A DNA stretch of 64,000 nt from assembly GCA_963823495.1 (NCBI GenBank), contig CAWGLV010000001.1, forward strand, positions 3,720,001-3,784,000, in the 5' to 3' direction. A model generated the notes under the pieces. It saw only the letters and a list, made by a program, of their open reading frames with translations, did not search any database and was not told the DNA's origin. This stretch comes from DATDAH01 sp963823495 (lineage in GTDB: Bacteria; Actinomycetota; Acidimicrobiia; Acidimicrobiales; DATDAH01). The position numbers and the translations under genes are program-made. Positions 42,582 through 49,170 of this stretch are shown piece by piece; positions within the stretch are counted from its first letter, which is position 1, and each line of letters begins with the position of its first letter.

Positions 42582-43538
42582 TCAGAGGTCCCTCTTCCGG
42601 TCGTAGTGGTTGCGCAGCAGGATGGCGACGGCGTTGAAGGCGAAGATGACCACCAGCATGACCAGGATCGCCGCGCTGGTGTTGGCCTCCCAGTCCGCGC
42701 CCGGCTGGCGGGCCCAGCCGTAGGTCAGGTTGGGCAGGGCGGTGAAGGTGCCATGGAGGCGGTCGATGGTGCTGGTGCCCTCCGCGGTCCCGAAGAACCC
42801 GACCGAGGCCCCGACCAGGATCAGCGGAGCCGCCTCGCCCAGGGCCCGGGCCAGGGCCAGGACGGTCCCGGTCAGGATCCCGGGAGCGGCGTAGGGCAGG
42901 ACGTGGCCCCGGACGACCTCCCACCGGGCGGCGCCCACACCGAAGCCGGCCTCCCGGATGCTGTCGGGGACGGCCCGGAGGGCCTCGGCCGCGGTGATGA
43001 TGACGATGGGCAGGACCAGGATGGCCAGGGTGAGGCCTCCGGCGATGATCGAGCGGCCGCCCGTGAACCCCTCCAGGGTCTTGACGAACACCGATAGCCC
43101 GAGAAGGCCGTAGACGATCGACGGCACGCCGGCCAGGTTGCGGATGTTGATGCTGATCAGGCTGGTGAACCAGGAGTCGGCGGCGTACTCCTCGATGTAG
43201 ACGGCGGCGGCGATCCCCAGCGGGAAGGCGACCAAGGCGACGAAGAGGGCGATGAAGAAAGAGCCATAGATGGCCTGCCACATCCCCGCCGTAGTCGAGT
43301 CACCCGAGTTGCCGTTGGTGAGGAACTGGAGGCCCCGATCGGTGAGCACCTCGAGTCCGTCGCCGAGGACCGACCAGATGAGCAGGACGAGGACGGCCAG
43401 CGAGACCAGCAGCGCGGCCAGCATGGTCCACTTGTAGACCGCGTTCGCGACGTCGACCTTGCCGCCCTTCAGCCGCTCGGCCACCGCCTCCCGGGTCATG
43501 GGCGCCATGTCGGCGGGTTGGGTCAGCACGGACATCAT
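42582..43538 (-). CDS. pstA: Phosphate ABC transporter permease PstA
   Basis: Inner-membrane subunit of the importer, 318 residues, with about six to seven transmembrane helices. The family motifs NLAGVPSIVYGLLGL and PDSIREAGFGVGAARWEVVRGHVLP (EAA-type loop for contact with PstB) are clear, and the helix 6 region ARALGEAAPLILVG carries the conserved basic/acidic residues. ATG start 43538; the second ATG one codon on is equally possible. It overlaps no gene and sits 6 bp after pstC. Confidence 0.96.
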   Translation of the reverse strand: MMSVLTQPADMAPMTREAVAERLKGGKVDVANAVYKWTMLAALLVSLAVLVLLIWSVLGDGLEVLTDRGLQFLTNGNSGDSTTAGMWQAIYGSFFIALFVALVAFPLGIAAAVYIEEYAADSWFTSLISINIRNLAGVPSIVYGLLGLSVFVKTLEGFTGGRSIIAGGLTLAILVLPIVIITAAEALRAVPDSIREAGFGVGAARWEVVRGHVLPYAAPGILTGTVLALARALGEAAPLILVGASVGFFGTAEGTSTIDRLHGTFTALPNLTYGWARQPGADWEANTSAAILVMLVVIFAFNAVAILLRNHYDRKRDL

Positions 43539-43544
43539 CGACTC

Positions 43545-44477
43545 CTAGTACCGCTGGCGGACACGGCGGACGAAGCGCTCGGACAGGATGTTCAGCAGCA
43601 GGGTGATCACGAAGAGGATCAGGCCCACGAAGAACAGGCTCTGGAACGCACCGCTGGCGCCCCGGACCTGGTCGGTCCCGGTGGCCAGCGAAGCCATCGC
43701 CGCGGTCATCGTCTGTCCCGGTAGCAGCGGGTCGGTGGTGAAGAGCGAGCCACCGCTGGCCCCCGCGGCGATGGCCACGACCATCGTCTCACCGATCGCC
43801 CGGGAGACCCCCACGATCAGCGCCGCCATCAGTCCGGAGACCGCCGCGGGGATGACCACCTGCACGGTGGTGGTCATCTTGCGGGCGCCGAGGCCTTCGG
43901 ACGCCTCGCGCAGGGCGTTGGGCACCGAGCGGAGCGCGTCCTCGGAGATGGACGCCACGAGGGGGATGGTGAGGATGCCCACGCCGAGCCCGGCCGCGAG
44001 CAGGTTGAACTGCGGTGAGTCGGTGAAGATCGTCTGCACCACGTCGGGCGAGAGGACGGTGAGGGCGAAAAAGCCCAGGACCACACTCGGGATGCCGGCC
44101 AGGATCTCCAGGATCGGCTTCAGCAGCCGCCGCACCCGGGGTCGCGCGTACTCGGAGAGGTAGATGGCCGCGCCGACGCCGAGGGGCCAGGCGACCAGCA
44201 TGGCGATCACCGTCACGATCAGGGACCCCACGATGAGGGTGCCGATGTCGTAGAAGCCCCGCCGGGGGAACCAGCCGATCTCGGTGAGGCTGGCCCAGGT
44301 GAAGTCCTCCCCACGGACGAAGGTGAGGGCCTCGCCGACGAGCGAGAGGACGATGAGCACGGTGATGACCACCGAGAGCGTGGCGGCGGCGAGGAGCGCG
44401 GCTCTGACTGCGCCTTCCTTGCGCCTTCGCGTGGCGCTGATCTGCAGGTCTGACGCCACAAGGGCGATCTCAGCCAT
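43545..44477 (-). CDS. pstC: Phosphate ABC transporter permease PstC
   Basis: A 310-residue permease with six transmembrane helices, the motif ILAGIPSVVLGFFAL, and the EAA loop PNALREASEGLGARKMTTTVQVVIP. SRAIGETMVVAIAAG is diagnostic of PstC. ATG at 44477. It begins the pstC-A-B-phoU-phoU-surE-senX3-regX3 unit and has its own PHO-box-like repeats upstream, separate from pstS. Confidence 0.96.
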   Translation of the reverse strand: MAEIALVASDLQISATRRRKEGAVRAALLAAATLSVVITVLIVLSLVGEALTFVRGEDFTWASLTEIGWFPRRGFYDIGTLIVGSLIVTVIAMLVAWPLGVGAAIYLSEYARPRVRRLLKPILEILAGIPSVVLGFFALTVLSPDVVQTIFTDSPQFNLLAAGLGVGILTIPLVASISEDALRSVPNALREASEGLGARKMTTTVQVVIPAAVSGLMAALIVGVSRAIGETMVVAIAAGASGGSLFTTDPLLPGQTMTAAMASLATGTDQVRGASGAFQSLFFVGLILFVITLLLNILSERFVRRVRQRY

Positions 44478-44518
44478 GGTGAGGACTCCTTGGGACCCGG
44501 TTGTCGGGGATGGCGCTG

Positions 44519-44595
44519 AACTTAGGGAGCGAGCGTGTCATGGGTGGGGCGGCTTATCGACCTGCAGGTGAACGGGAGATGAACAACCGGTGACG
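44519..44595 (-). promoter_or_regulatory. Probable PHO-box promoter of pstC
   Basis: On the minus strand three adjacent 11-bp units read CGTCACCGGTT, GTTCATCTCCC and GTTCACCTGCA (44595-44563), fitting the actinobacterial PHO-box consensus G(G/T)TCAYYYR(G/C)G. A TAAGTT that could be a -10 element lies 38 bp further on (44524-44519), 41 bp before the pstC ATG. A RegX3/PhoP-type activator would bind here under phosphate limitation. Confidence 0.7.
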
Positions 44596-44616
44596 ACGAA
44601 ACGCCCCGGAACGAGG

Positions 44617-44648
44617 AGCGGGGGCGGGTCCGACGACCCGCCCCCGCT
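44617..44648. terminator. Duplicate of the pstS terminator hairpin
   Basis: A perfect 14-bp inverted repeat AGCGGGGGCGGGTC / GACCCGCCCCCGCT with a 4-base loop, identical to that after pstS at 45089-45120. It lies between the pstS fragment and pstC on the minus strand. Confidence 0.75.
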
Positions 44649-44689
44649 GCTTTCCTCAGGGCCTGGGGGAGAGTCAGGCCAGGGAGGTC

Positions 44690-44994
44690 TCAGGCCTGCG
44701 TGAGGATGGAGAGACCGTCGAGGCCGATCTGGAGCTCGACGAAGTTGATGCCGGCGTCCTCGCAGGCGGCGATCTCTTCGTCCTCGATCGGGCGAGAGGC
44801 ATCGGAGATATCTGTCTCGCCGTTGCAGAACAGCTCGAACCCGTCGCCTGTGCCCGGACCGTCGACCGAGACGCTCACGCCGGGGTTGTCGCCGCTGAAG
44901 GCCTCGGCGACCAGGGAGCTGATGGGCTCCACCGTGGACGACCGGAGATGGCGATGTCGCCCGACACGTCGGACGCCGGCTCACCCGGCGTGCC
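44690..44994 (-). pseudogene. Partial duplicate of the pstS 3' end
   Basis: Encodes the last about 100 residues of PstS (from the GTPGEPASDVSGDIAI linker to DGLSILTQA and stop) but lacks signal peptide and the other half. A one-base deletion just before the VEPISS segment separates the linker from the rest of the frame. A GTG-initiated 80-residue frame (44690-44932) survives and is identical in protein sequence to the end of PstS. It cannot be exported and is not expected to function; it is best read as a remnant of duplication or an assembly artefact. Confidence 0.9.
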
Positions 44995-45036
44995 GATGAA
45001 AATGTAAACGTGTATGGGTGGGGCGGCTTATCGACC

Positions 45037-45069
45037 TGCAGGTGAACGGGAGATGAACAACCGGTGACG
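45037..45069 (-). promoter_or_regulatory. Duplicate PHO-box repeats downstream of pstS
   Basis: The same three 11-bp direct-repeat units as at 44563-44595, carried along by the tandem duplication. In the original arrangement they belong to the pstC promoter; here they face the non-functional pstS remnant. Confidence 0.6.
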
Positions 45070-45088
45070 ACGACGCCCCGGGACGAGG

Positions 45089-45120
45089 AGCGGGGGCGGG
45101 TCCGACGACCCGCCCCCGCT
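45089..45120 (-). terminator. Hairpin terminator after pstS
   Basis: A perfect 14-bp stem AGCGGGGGCGGGTC / GACCCGCCCCCGCT with loop CGAC/GTCG, 43 bp after the pstS stop. There is no T-tract, as often in high-GC actinobacteria. It would end or attenuate the pstS transcript before pstC, giving more PstS than permease. Confidence 0.75.
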
Positions 45121-45162
45121 GCTTTCCTCAGGGCCTGGGGGGAGAGTCAGGCCAGGGAGGTC

Positions 45163-46227
45163 TCAGGCCTGCGTGAGGATGGAGAGACCGTCGAGGCCGA
45201 TCTGGAGCTCGACGAAGTTGATGCCGGCGTCCTCGCAGGCGGCGATCTCTTCGTCCTCGATCGGGCGAGAGGCATCGGAGATATCTGTCTCGCCGTTGCA
45301 GAACAGCTCGAACCCGTCGCCTGTGCCCGGACCGTCGACCGAGACGCTCACGCCGGGGTTGTCGCCGCTGAAGGCCTCGGCGACCAGGGAGCTGATGGGC
45401 TCCACCGTGGACGACCCGGAGATGGCGATGTCGCCCGACACGTCGGACGCCGGCTCACCCGGCGTGCCCCCCGCATCGGACCAGGCGGCGGCGGTGGCGG
45501 CGAAGTCCTCCTCGGTCATCTGGACATAGCCACCGTCGGAGACGGCCTGATAGCCGCCGTCGCCGGTGTAGTAGTCGACGAAGGCGGTGAGCGCTTCACT
45601 GTCCGCCGCGTTGTCCGTGTTCACGTAGATGAACAGGGGCCGGGACAGGGGGTACGCCCCGTCGGAAATGGTTTCGATGCTGGGATCGACACAGACGCCG
45701 TCCTCGCCGGCGATCTCGATCTCCCGGACCACATCCGCGTTCTCCTCGGCGAAGGCGAACCCGACCCAGCCGAACGAGTCGGCGGTGCCGCTGATGCCCT
45801 CGATGATCACGTTGTCGTTGGGGGAGGACGTGTAGTCGGGGCGGGTCGCCAACTGGTCCTCGGGAATGCCCTGCTCCTCGCCGATGCCCTCGACCACGAA
45901 CTCGACAAAGGTGTCGTAGGTGCCGGACTCCTCACCGGGACCGGTGATGGTGAGCGGGGCGTCGGGCAGGTCGTCGGCGTAGGCCGAACCGACCGTGGTG
46001 GCCAGGTCGGCCGCGTCGGACCAGTTGGCGAAGCCCGTGGACTCCGGCCCGGTCAGGGCGTAGAGCGCCGGGATGTCGAGGCATGCAGGGACGGCGGATT
46101 CGCCGCTCCCGTCATCGCCGGAACCGCTGCCTGAGTCCGAACCGCTGTCGTCGCCACACGCCACGGCGAGCAGCGACAGCGCGGCCAGTAGGCCAAGGAG
46201 CCACCGAAGGCGGCTGTTGCGCAACAT
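45163..46227 (-). CDS. pstS: Phosphate-binding lipoprotein PstS, circularly permuted
   Basis: Phosphate-binding protein of the Pst importer, 354 residues, anchored at Cys24 after a lipoprotein signal (LLAALSLLAVAC) and a Gly/Ser/Asp linker. In ordinary PstS the segment with GSSTV, GTGDGF and DISDASRP is the N-terminal half and the segment with GEESGTYDTF and GWVGFAFAEEN follows. Here the order is reversed: CLDIPALYALTGPES starts at 49, GEESGTYDTF is at 98-107, and GSSTVEPIS (271-279), GTGDGF (301-306) and DISDASRP (315-322) come last, ending in DGLSILTQA. All phosphate-binding elements are kept. Start ATG 46227; a PHO box precedes it. Confidence 0.92.
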   Translation of the reverse strand: MLRNSRLRWLLGLLAALSLLAVACGDDSGSDSGSGSGDDGSGESAVPACLDIPALYALTGPESTGFANWSDAADLATTVGSAYADDLPDAPLTITGPGEESGTYDTFVEFVVEGIGEEQGIPEDQLATRPDYTSSPNDNVIIEGISGTADSFGWVGFAFAEENADVVREIEIAGEDGVCVDPSIETISDGAYPLSRPLFIYVNTDNAADSEALTAFVDYYTGDGGYQAVSDGGYVQMTEEDFAATAAAWSDAGGTPGEPASDVSGDIAISGSSTVEPISSLVAEAFSGDNPGVSVSVDGPGTGDGFELFCNGETDISDASRPIEDEEIAACEDAGINFVELQIGLDGLSILTQA

Positions 46228-46282
46228 GGAATACGTGTCCTCCTGAGTGGGGGCGCGGTGCCCTCGTTCTCTGTCAGCCCCG

Positions 46283-46337
46283 AACCTAGAGAGGCCCCTT
46301 GACCGGGGTCGGGCCAGAAGGTGACGGCGAGGTGAAC
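46283..46337 (-). promoter_or_regulatory. Probable PHO-box promoter of pstS
   Basis: Two adjacent 11-bp direct repeats on the minus strand, GTTCACCTCGC and CGTCACCTTCT (46337-46316), match the PHO-box unit. A TAGGTT -10-like element lies 27 bp downstream (46288-46283), 55 bp before the pstS ATG. The same layout, with one extra unit, precedes pstC. Confidence 0.7.
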
Positions 46338-46361
46338 GACGGCCGAAGAGCCGGGGAGCGC

Positions 46362-47018
46362 TCAGGTCGGGCCGGGCGCCGCCGGCACGCCGAGCTCGGC
46401 CAGGAGGCCGCGCACCCGTTGCTCGATGTCGTCCCGGATCGGCCGCACGGCCTCGACACCGAGGCCGGCGGGGTCCTCGAGGGTCCAGTCCTCGTACCGC
46501 TTGCCGGGGAAGATCGGGCAGGCATCGCCACAGCCCATCGTCACGACCACGTCGGCGGCCTGGACGATCTCGTCGGTCCAGGGCTTGGAGTACTCCTTGG
46601 CGATGTCGATGCCGACCTCGGCCATGGCCCCGACCGCGGCCGGGTTGATCTCGCCGACGGGCTCGGACCCCCCGCTCCAGGCGATCGCCCGGTCACCGGC
46701 CAGGTGATTGAACCAGCCAAGGGCGATCTGGGAGCGCCCGGCGTTGTGCACGCACAAGAAGAGCACGACCGGCAGCCCGTCAGTGGCCTTGCCCTCGACC
46801 TTGGCCAGGGCGTGCAGCCGCTGACGGGCGAAGCGCTCGGACAGCAGCGGCAGGAAGTTCGGGAAGCTGGCCTGGCCCGCGAACTGGTCGTAGCTCGTGG
46901 TCAGGAAGAGCTCGATGGTCTCCGCACCGAACACCCCGTCGAACTCGTCGGCGAGGTGGCGAGCGGCGGTCTTCAGGGCGAGGGCCTGGTCGGAGGTGAG
47001 CGTCCCGGGCTGGGTCAT
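46362..47018 (-). CDS. arsC: Arsenate reductase, low-molecular-weight phosphatase type with N-terminal helical domain
   Basis: Reduces arsenate to arsenite. The 218 residues contain an N-terminal helical domain (about 10-75) found in actinobacterial ArsC fusions, then the LMW-PTPase-like domain with P-loop CVHNAGRS (89-96, nucleophile Cys89), further Cys163 and Cys167 (MGCGDAC) and the late EDWTLEDP with Asp182. In this group electrons often come from mycothiol/mycoredoxin or thioredoxin; which applies is inferred, not seen. ATG at 47018 with CAGGAG. Divergent from arsR across an 87-bp operator region. Confidence 0.93.
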   Translation of the reverse strand: MTQPGTLTSDQALALKTAARHLADEFDGVFGAETIELFLTTSYDQFAGQASFPNFLPLLSERFARQRLHALAKVEGKATDGLPVVLFLCVHNAGRSQIALGWFNHLAGDRAIAWSGGSEPVGEINPAAVGAMAEVGIDIAKEYSKPWTDEIVQAADVVVTMGCGDACPIFPGKRYEDWTLEDPAGLGVEAVRPIRDDIEQRVRGLLAELGVPAAPGPT

Positions 47019-47034
47019 GATGGACTCCTGGTAG

Positions 47035-47078
47035 ATTCGCGATCGTCGATTGATTTACCCTCGCGAATGCATCGACGA
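47035..47078. promoter_or_regulatory. Divergent arsC/arsR operator region
   Basis: Nested inverted repeats lie in the 87-bp gap: ATTCGCGA (47035-47042) with TCGCGAAT (47061-47068), and TCGTCGAT (47043-47050) with ATCGACGA (47071-47078). Imperfect ATCGAT-type dyads are common ArsR-family operators, so ArsR probably represses both directions from here. Confidence 0.6.
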
Positions 47079-47105
47079 GTGTCAATAGGTGGACTGGAGC
47101 GAGAG

Positions 47106-47447
47106 ATGAGCACGAAACCGATCCCGGCCCTCGACCTCGGCGAGTGCTGCCCGACCGTGATGGGCGCGCCGCTCGAGGCGGGCGAGGCCCAGGTCCTGGC
47201 TCAGGCGTTCGCCGCCCTGTCCGACCCCGTGCGCCTCCGACTCCTGAGCATGATCGCCGGCGCGAAGGAGGTCTGCTCCTGTGACCTGCAGGAGCCCCTC
47301 GGCAAGTCCCAGCCCACGGTGAGCCACCACACCAAGACCCTGGCCGAAGCCGGCCTGATCGAGGGCGAGAAGCGGGGCCGCTGGGTGTACTGGCGGATCA
47401 TCCCCGAGCGTCTGGCCGATCTCCGGTCAGCCCTCGCTCCGACCTGA
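47106..47447 (+). CDS. arsR: ArsR-family arsenic-responsive repressor
   Basis: A 113-residue winged-helix repressor. HTH is about 57-85 (CDLQEPLGKSQPTVSHHTKTL). Candidate As(III)-binding cysteines are Cys14-Cys15 (GECCP) near the N-terminus and Cys57 and Cys59 (EVCSCDL) in the recognition region, the latter matching the classic ELCVCDL-type site. ATG 47106 is preceded by GGAGCGAGAG. It controls arsC and probably the arsI-acr3 unit, where a palindrome with the same ATCGAT core is present. Confidence 0.93.
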   Translation: MSTKPIPALDLGECCPTVMGAPLEAGEAQVLAQAFAALSDPVRLRLLSMIAGAKEVCSCDLQEPLGKSQPTVSHHTKTLAEAGLIEGEKRGRWVYWRIIPERLADLRSALAPT

Positions 47448-47472
47448 CGACCGCCGACCGCCGACCGCCGAC
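47448..47472 (+). repeat. Short 7-bp tandem repeat
   Basis: About three and a half copies of CGACCGC directly after the arsR stop. Probably a slippage product without function. Confidence 0.7.
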
Positions 47473-47479
47473 AATTGCA

Positions 47480-47533
47480 TTGACAACTATCGATTGATTG
47501 GTAGGGTGAGCCCACTAATCGATGATCATCGAT
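47480..47533 (+). promoter_or_regulatory. Promoter and palindromic operator of arsI-acr3
   Basis: TTGACA (47480-47485), 16 bp, then TAGGGT (47502-47507) form a likely sigma-70-type promoter. It is followed by the perfect 16-bp palindrome ATCGATGATCATCGAT (47518-47533), a good ArsR operator overlapping the expected transcription start. This gives arsI-acr3 its own arsenic-inducible promoter. Confidence 0.7.
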
Positions 47534-47555
47534 CAATGACCCTCGGGAGGACCCC

Positions 47556-48017
47556 GTGTCCCGACTGCAACTCGCCCTCAACGTCACCGACCTCGAGCAG
47601 GCCGTCGAGTTCTACAGCAAGCTGTTCGGCACCGGGCCGGCCAAGCGCAAGCCCGGGTACGCCAACTTCGCCGTCGCCGACCCGCCCCTGAAGCTGGTCC
47701 TCTTCGAGGATCGGGAGGGCGGAACGCTCAACCATCTCGGCGTCGAGACCGAGTCCGCCAGAGAGGTCGAGGCCGCCGAGGCCCGGCTGACCGACACGGG
47801 CCTCGAAACCACCGGGATCGACGACACCATCTGCTGCTACGCCACCAAGGTCGAGACCTGGCTGACCGATCCCGACGGCACCCAGTGGGAGTGGTACGTC
47901 AAGACCGGCGACTCCGAGCAGCTCAGCAACGAGGTCGTCACCGACGGCGAGACGACCGTGTGCTGTGCCGCCGAGACCGCGCGTGTGGGCACCGGAGCGT
48001 CGTCGACTTGCGCCTGA
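47556..48017 (+). CDS. arsI: ArsI-like C-As lyase (VOC family)
   Basis: A 153-residue vicinal-oxygen-chelate protein. Metal-ligand positions known from ArsI are matched by Gln5 (RLQLALNV), His60 (TLNHLGVE) and Glu112 (WEWYVK); the vicinal As-binding cysteines are Cys93-Cys94 (TICCYAT). ArsI cleaves the carbon-arsenic bond of trivalent methyl- and aromatic organoarsenicals, giving arsenite. A second pair, Cys136-Cys137, is in the tail. GTG start with GGGAGG upstream. Next to acr3, which would export the product. Confidence 0.88.
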   Translation: MSRLQLALNVTDLEQAVEFYSKLFGTGPAKRKPGYANFAVADPPLKLVLFEDREGGTLNHLGVETESAREVEAAEARLTDTGLETTGIDDTICCYATKVETWLTDPDGTQWEWYVKTGDSEQLSNEVVTDGETTVCCAAETARVGTGASSTCA

Positions 48018-48072
48018 CCGGACATCGGGGTGCCCCCGACCGGTTCGGGGGCGCCATCGGCGTGCCGGCGCG

Positions 48073-49170
48073 ATGACCGCCACCGACCCCGGACCCGCCA
48101 CCCCCTCGGTCGCGGCTGAGCTCTCGACCCTCGACCGGTACCTGCCGGCGTGGATCGGCTTGGCCATGGCCGGCGGGCTGCTGCTGGGCCGACTGATCCC
48201 GGACCTGAACGACACCCTCGAGGTGATCAAGGTCGATACCGTCTCGCTGCCGATCGCCATCGGCCTGCTGGCGATGATGTACCCGGTCCTGGCCAAGGTC
48301 CGATACACGCACCTCGGGGACGAGCTGGCCGACGGTCGCACCCTGGGCCTGTCGCTGCTCCTCAACTGGGTGATCGGGCCGCTGCTGATGTTCAGCCTGG
48401 CCTGGGTGTTCCTGGCCGACCTCCCGGAACTGCGGACCGGCCTGATCATCGTCGGCCTCGCCCGCTGCATCGCCATGGTCCTGATCTGGAACGACCTGGC
48501 GTGCGGGAGCCGAGAGCTGGCCGCCGTCCTCGTCGCGGTCAACTCCCTCTTCCAGATCGTCATGTACTCGGTGCTCGGGTGGTTCTACCTCACCGTGCTG
48601 CCCGACTGGCTGGGCCTCGACACCGCCGATCTCGACGTCTCCATGGGCCAGATCGCCAAGTCCGTGCTGATCTTCCTCGGCATCCCCCTCCTGGCCGGGT
48701 TCCTCACCCGGACCATCGGCGAGGCCCGCAGGGGCACCGAGTGGTACGAGCGCACATTCCTGCCGCGTATCGGCCCGATGGCCCTCTACGGCCTGCTGTT
48801 CACCATCGTCGTGCTGTTCGCGCTCCAAGGCGAGCAGATCACCGACAACCCGCTGGACGTCGCCCGCGTGGCGGTCCCGCTGCTCATCTACTTCGCCCTC
48901 ATGTGGGGCGGGGCCTTCCTGGCCGCGTACCGCCTCGGCCTGCCCTACGAGCGCAACACCTCGATCGCCTTCACCGCGGCCGGCAACAACTTCGAGCTGG
49001 CCATCGCGGTGGCCATCGCCGTCTTCGGCGTCACCTCGGGCCAGGCCCTGGCCGGCACCATCGGTCCCCTCATCGAGGTCCCCGCCCTCGTCGGCCTCGT
49101 CTATGTGTCGCTCTGGGCCAAGCGTCACGTCTACCCCGCCGGGGGCGACGAGGCCGCGCTCAGGGGCTGA
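48073..49170 (+). CDS. acr3: Arsenite efflux transporter Acr3
   Basis: A 365-residue membrane transporter with about ten helices that expels arsenite using the membrane potential. The conserved Cys is in RCIAMVLIWN, and AAGNNFELAIAV carries the conserved acidic residue and Asn pair of the ACR3/BART family. ATG at 48073 fits the hydrophilic N-terminal tail; there is 55 bp after arsI. Its 3' end overlaps the convergent M48 gene by 11 bp. Confidence 0.95.
   Translation: MTATDPGPATPSVAAELSTLDRYLPAWIGLAMAGGLLLGRLIPDLNDTLEVIKVDTVSLPIAIGLLAMMYPVLAKVRYTHLGDELADGRTLGLSLLLNWVIGPLLMFSLAWVFLADLPELRTGLIIVGLARCIAMVLIWNDLACGSRELAAVLVAVNSLFQIVMYSVLGWFYLTVLPDWLGLDTADLDVSMGQIAKSVLIFLGIPLLAGFLTRTIGEARRGTEWYERTFLPRIGPMALYGLLFTIVVLFALQGEQITDNPLDVARVAVPLLIYFALMWGGAFLAAYRLGLPYERNTSIAFTAAGNNFELAIAVAIAVFGVTSGQALAGTIGPLIEVPALVGLVYVSLWAKRHVYPAGGDEAALRG

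Larger units (their letters stand above)
44534..44994. repeat. Copy 1 of a 460-bp imperfect tandem duplication
   Basis: This block matches 45009-45468 almost base for base, with a few single-base differences, mainly in runs of C, G or A (for example ACGACGAAACG against ACGACGACG, and a C missing at about 44943-44947). The two copies are separated by 14 bp (44995-45008) of unusual AT-rich sequence. Each copy contains the last 100 codons of pstS, the hairpin and the PHO boxes. It is either a recent duplication or an assembly artefact. Confidence 0.95.
45009..45468. repeat. Copy 2 of the 460-bp imperfect tandem duplication
   Basis: Partner of 44534-44994. In this copy the coding part is in frame with the complete pstS gene. 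Its left end contains PHO-box-like 11-bp units (45037-45069) that now stand upstream of the pstS fragment instead of pstC. The right boundary falls in the linker codons between the two permuted halves of PstS, at about residue 254. Confidence 0.95.

Noticed and set aside
44690..44932. 80-residue frame as an independent small gene
   Set aside because: It is identical to the PstS C-terminus, starts within a duplicated block and has no signal peptide or own ribosome-binding site; it is a remnant.
47448..47472. Regulatory direct repeats after arsR
   Set aside because: Seven-base unit of low complexity directly after a stop, more likely slippage than a binding site.
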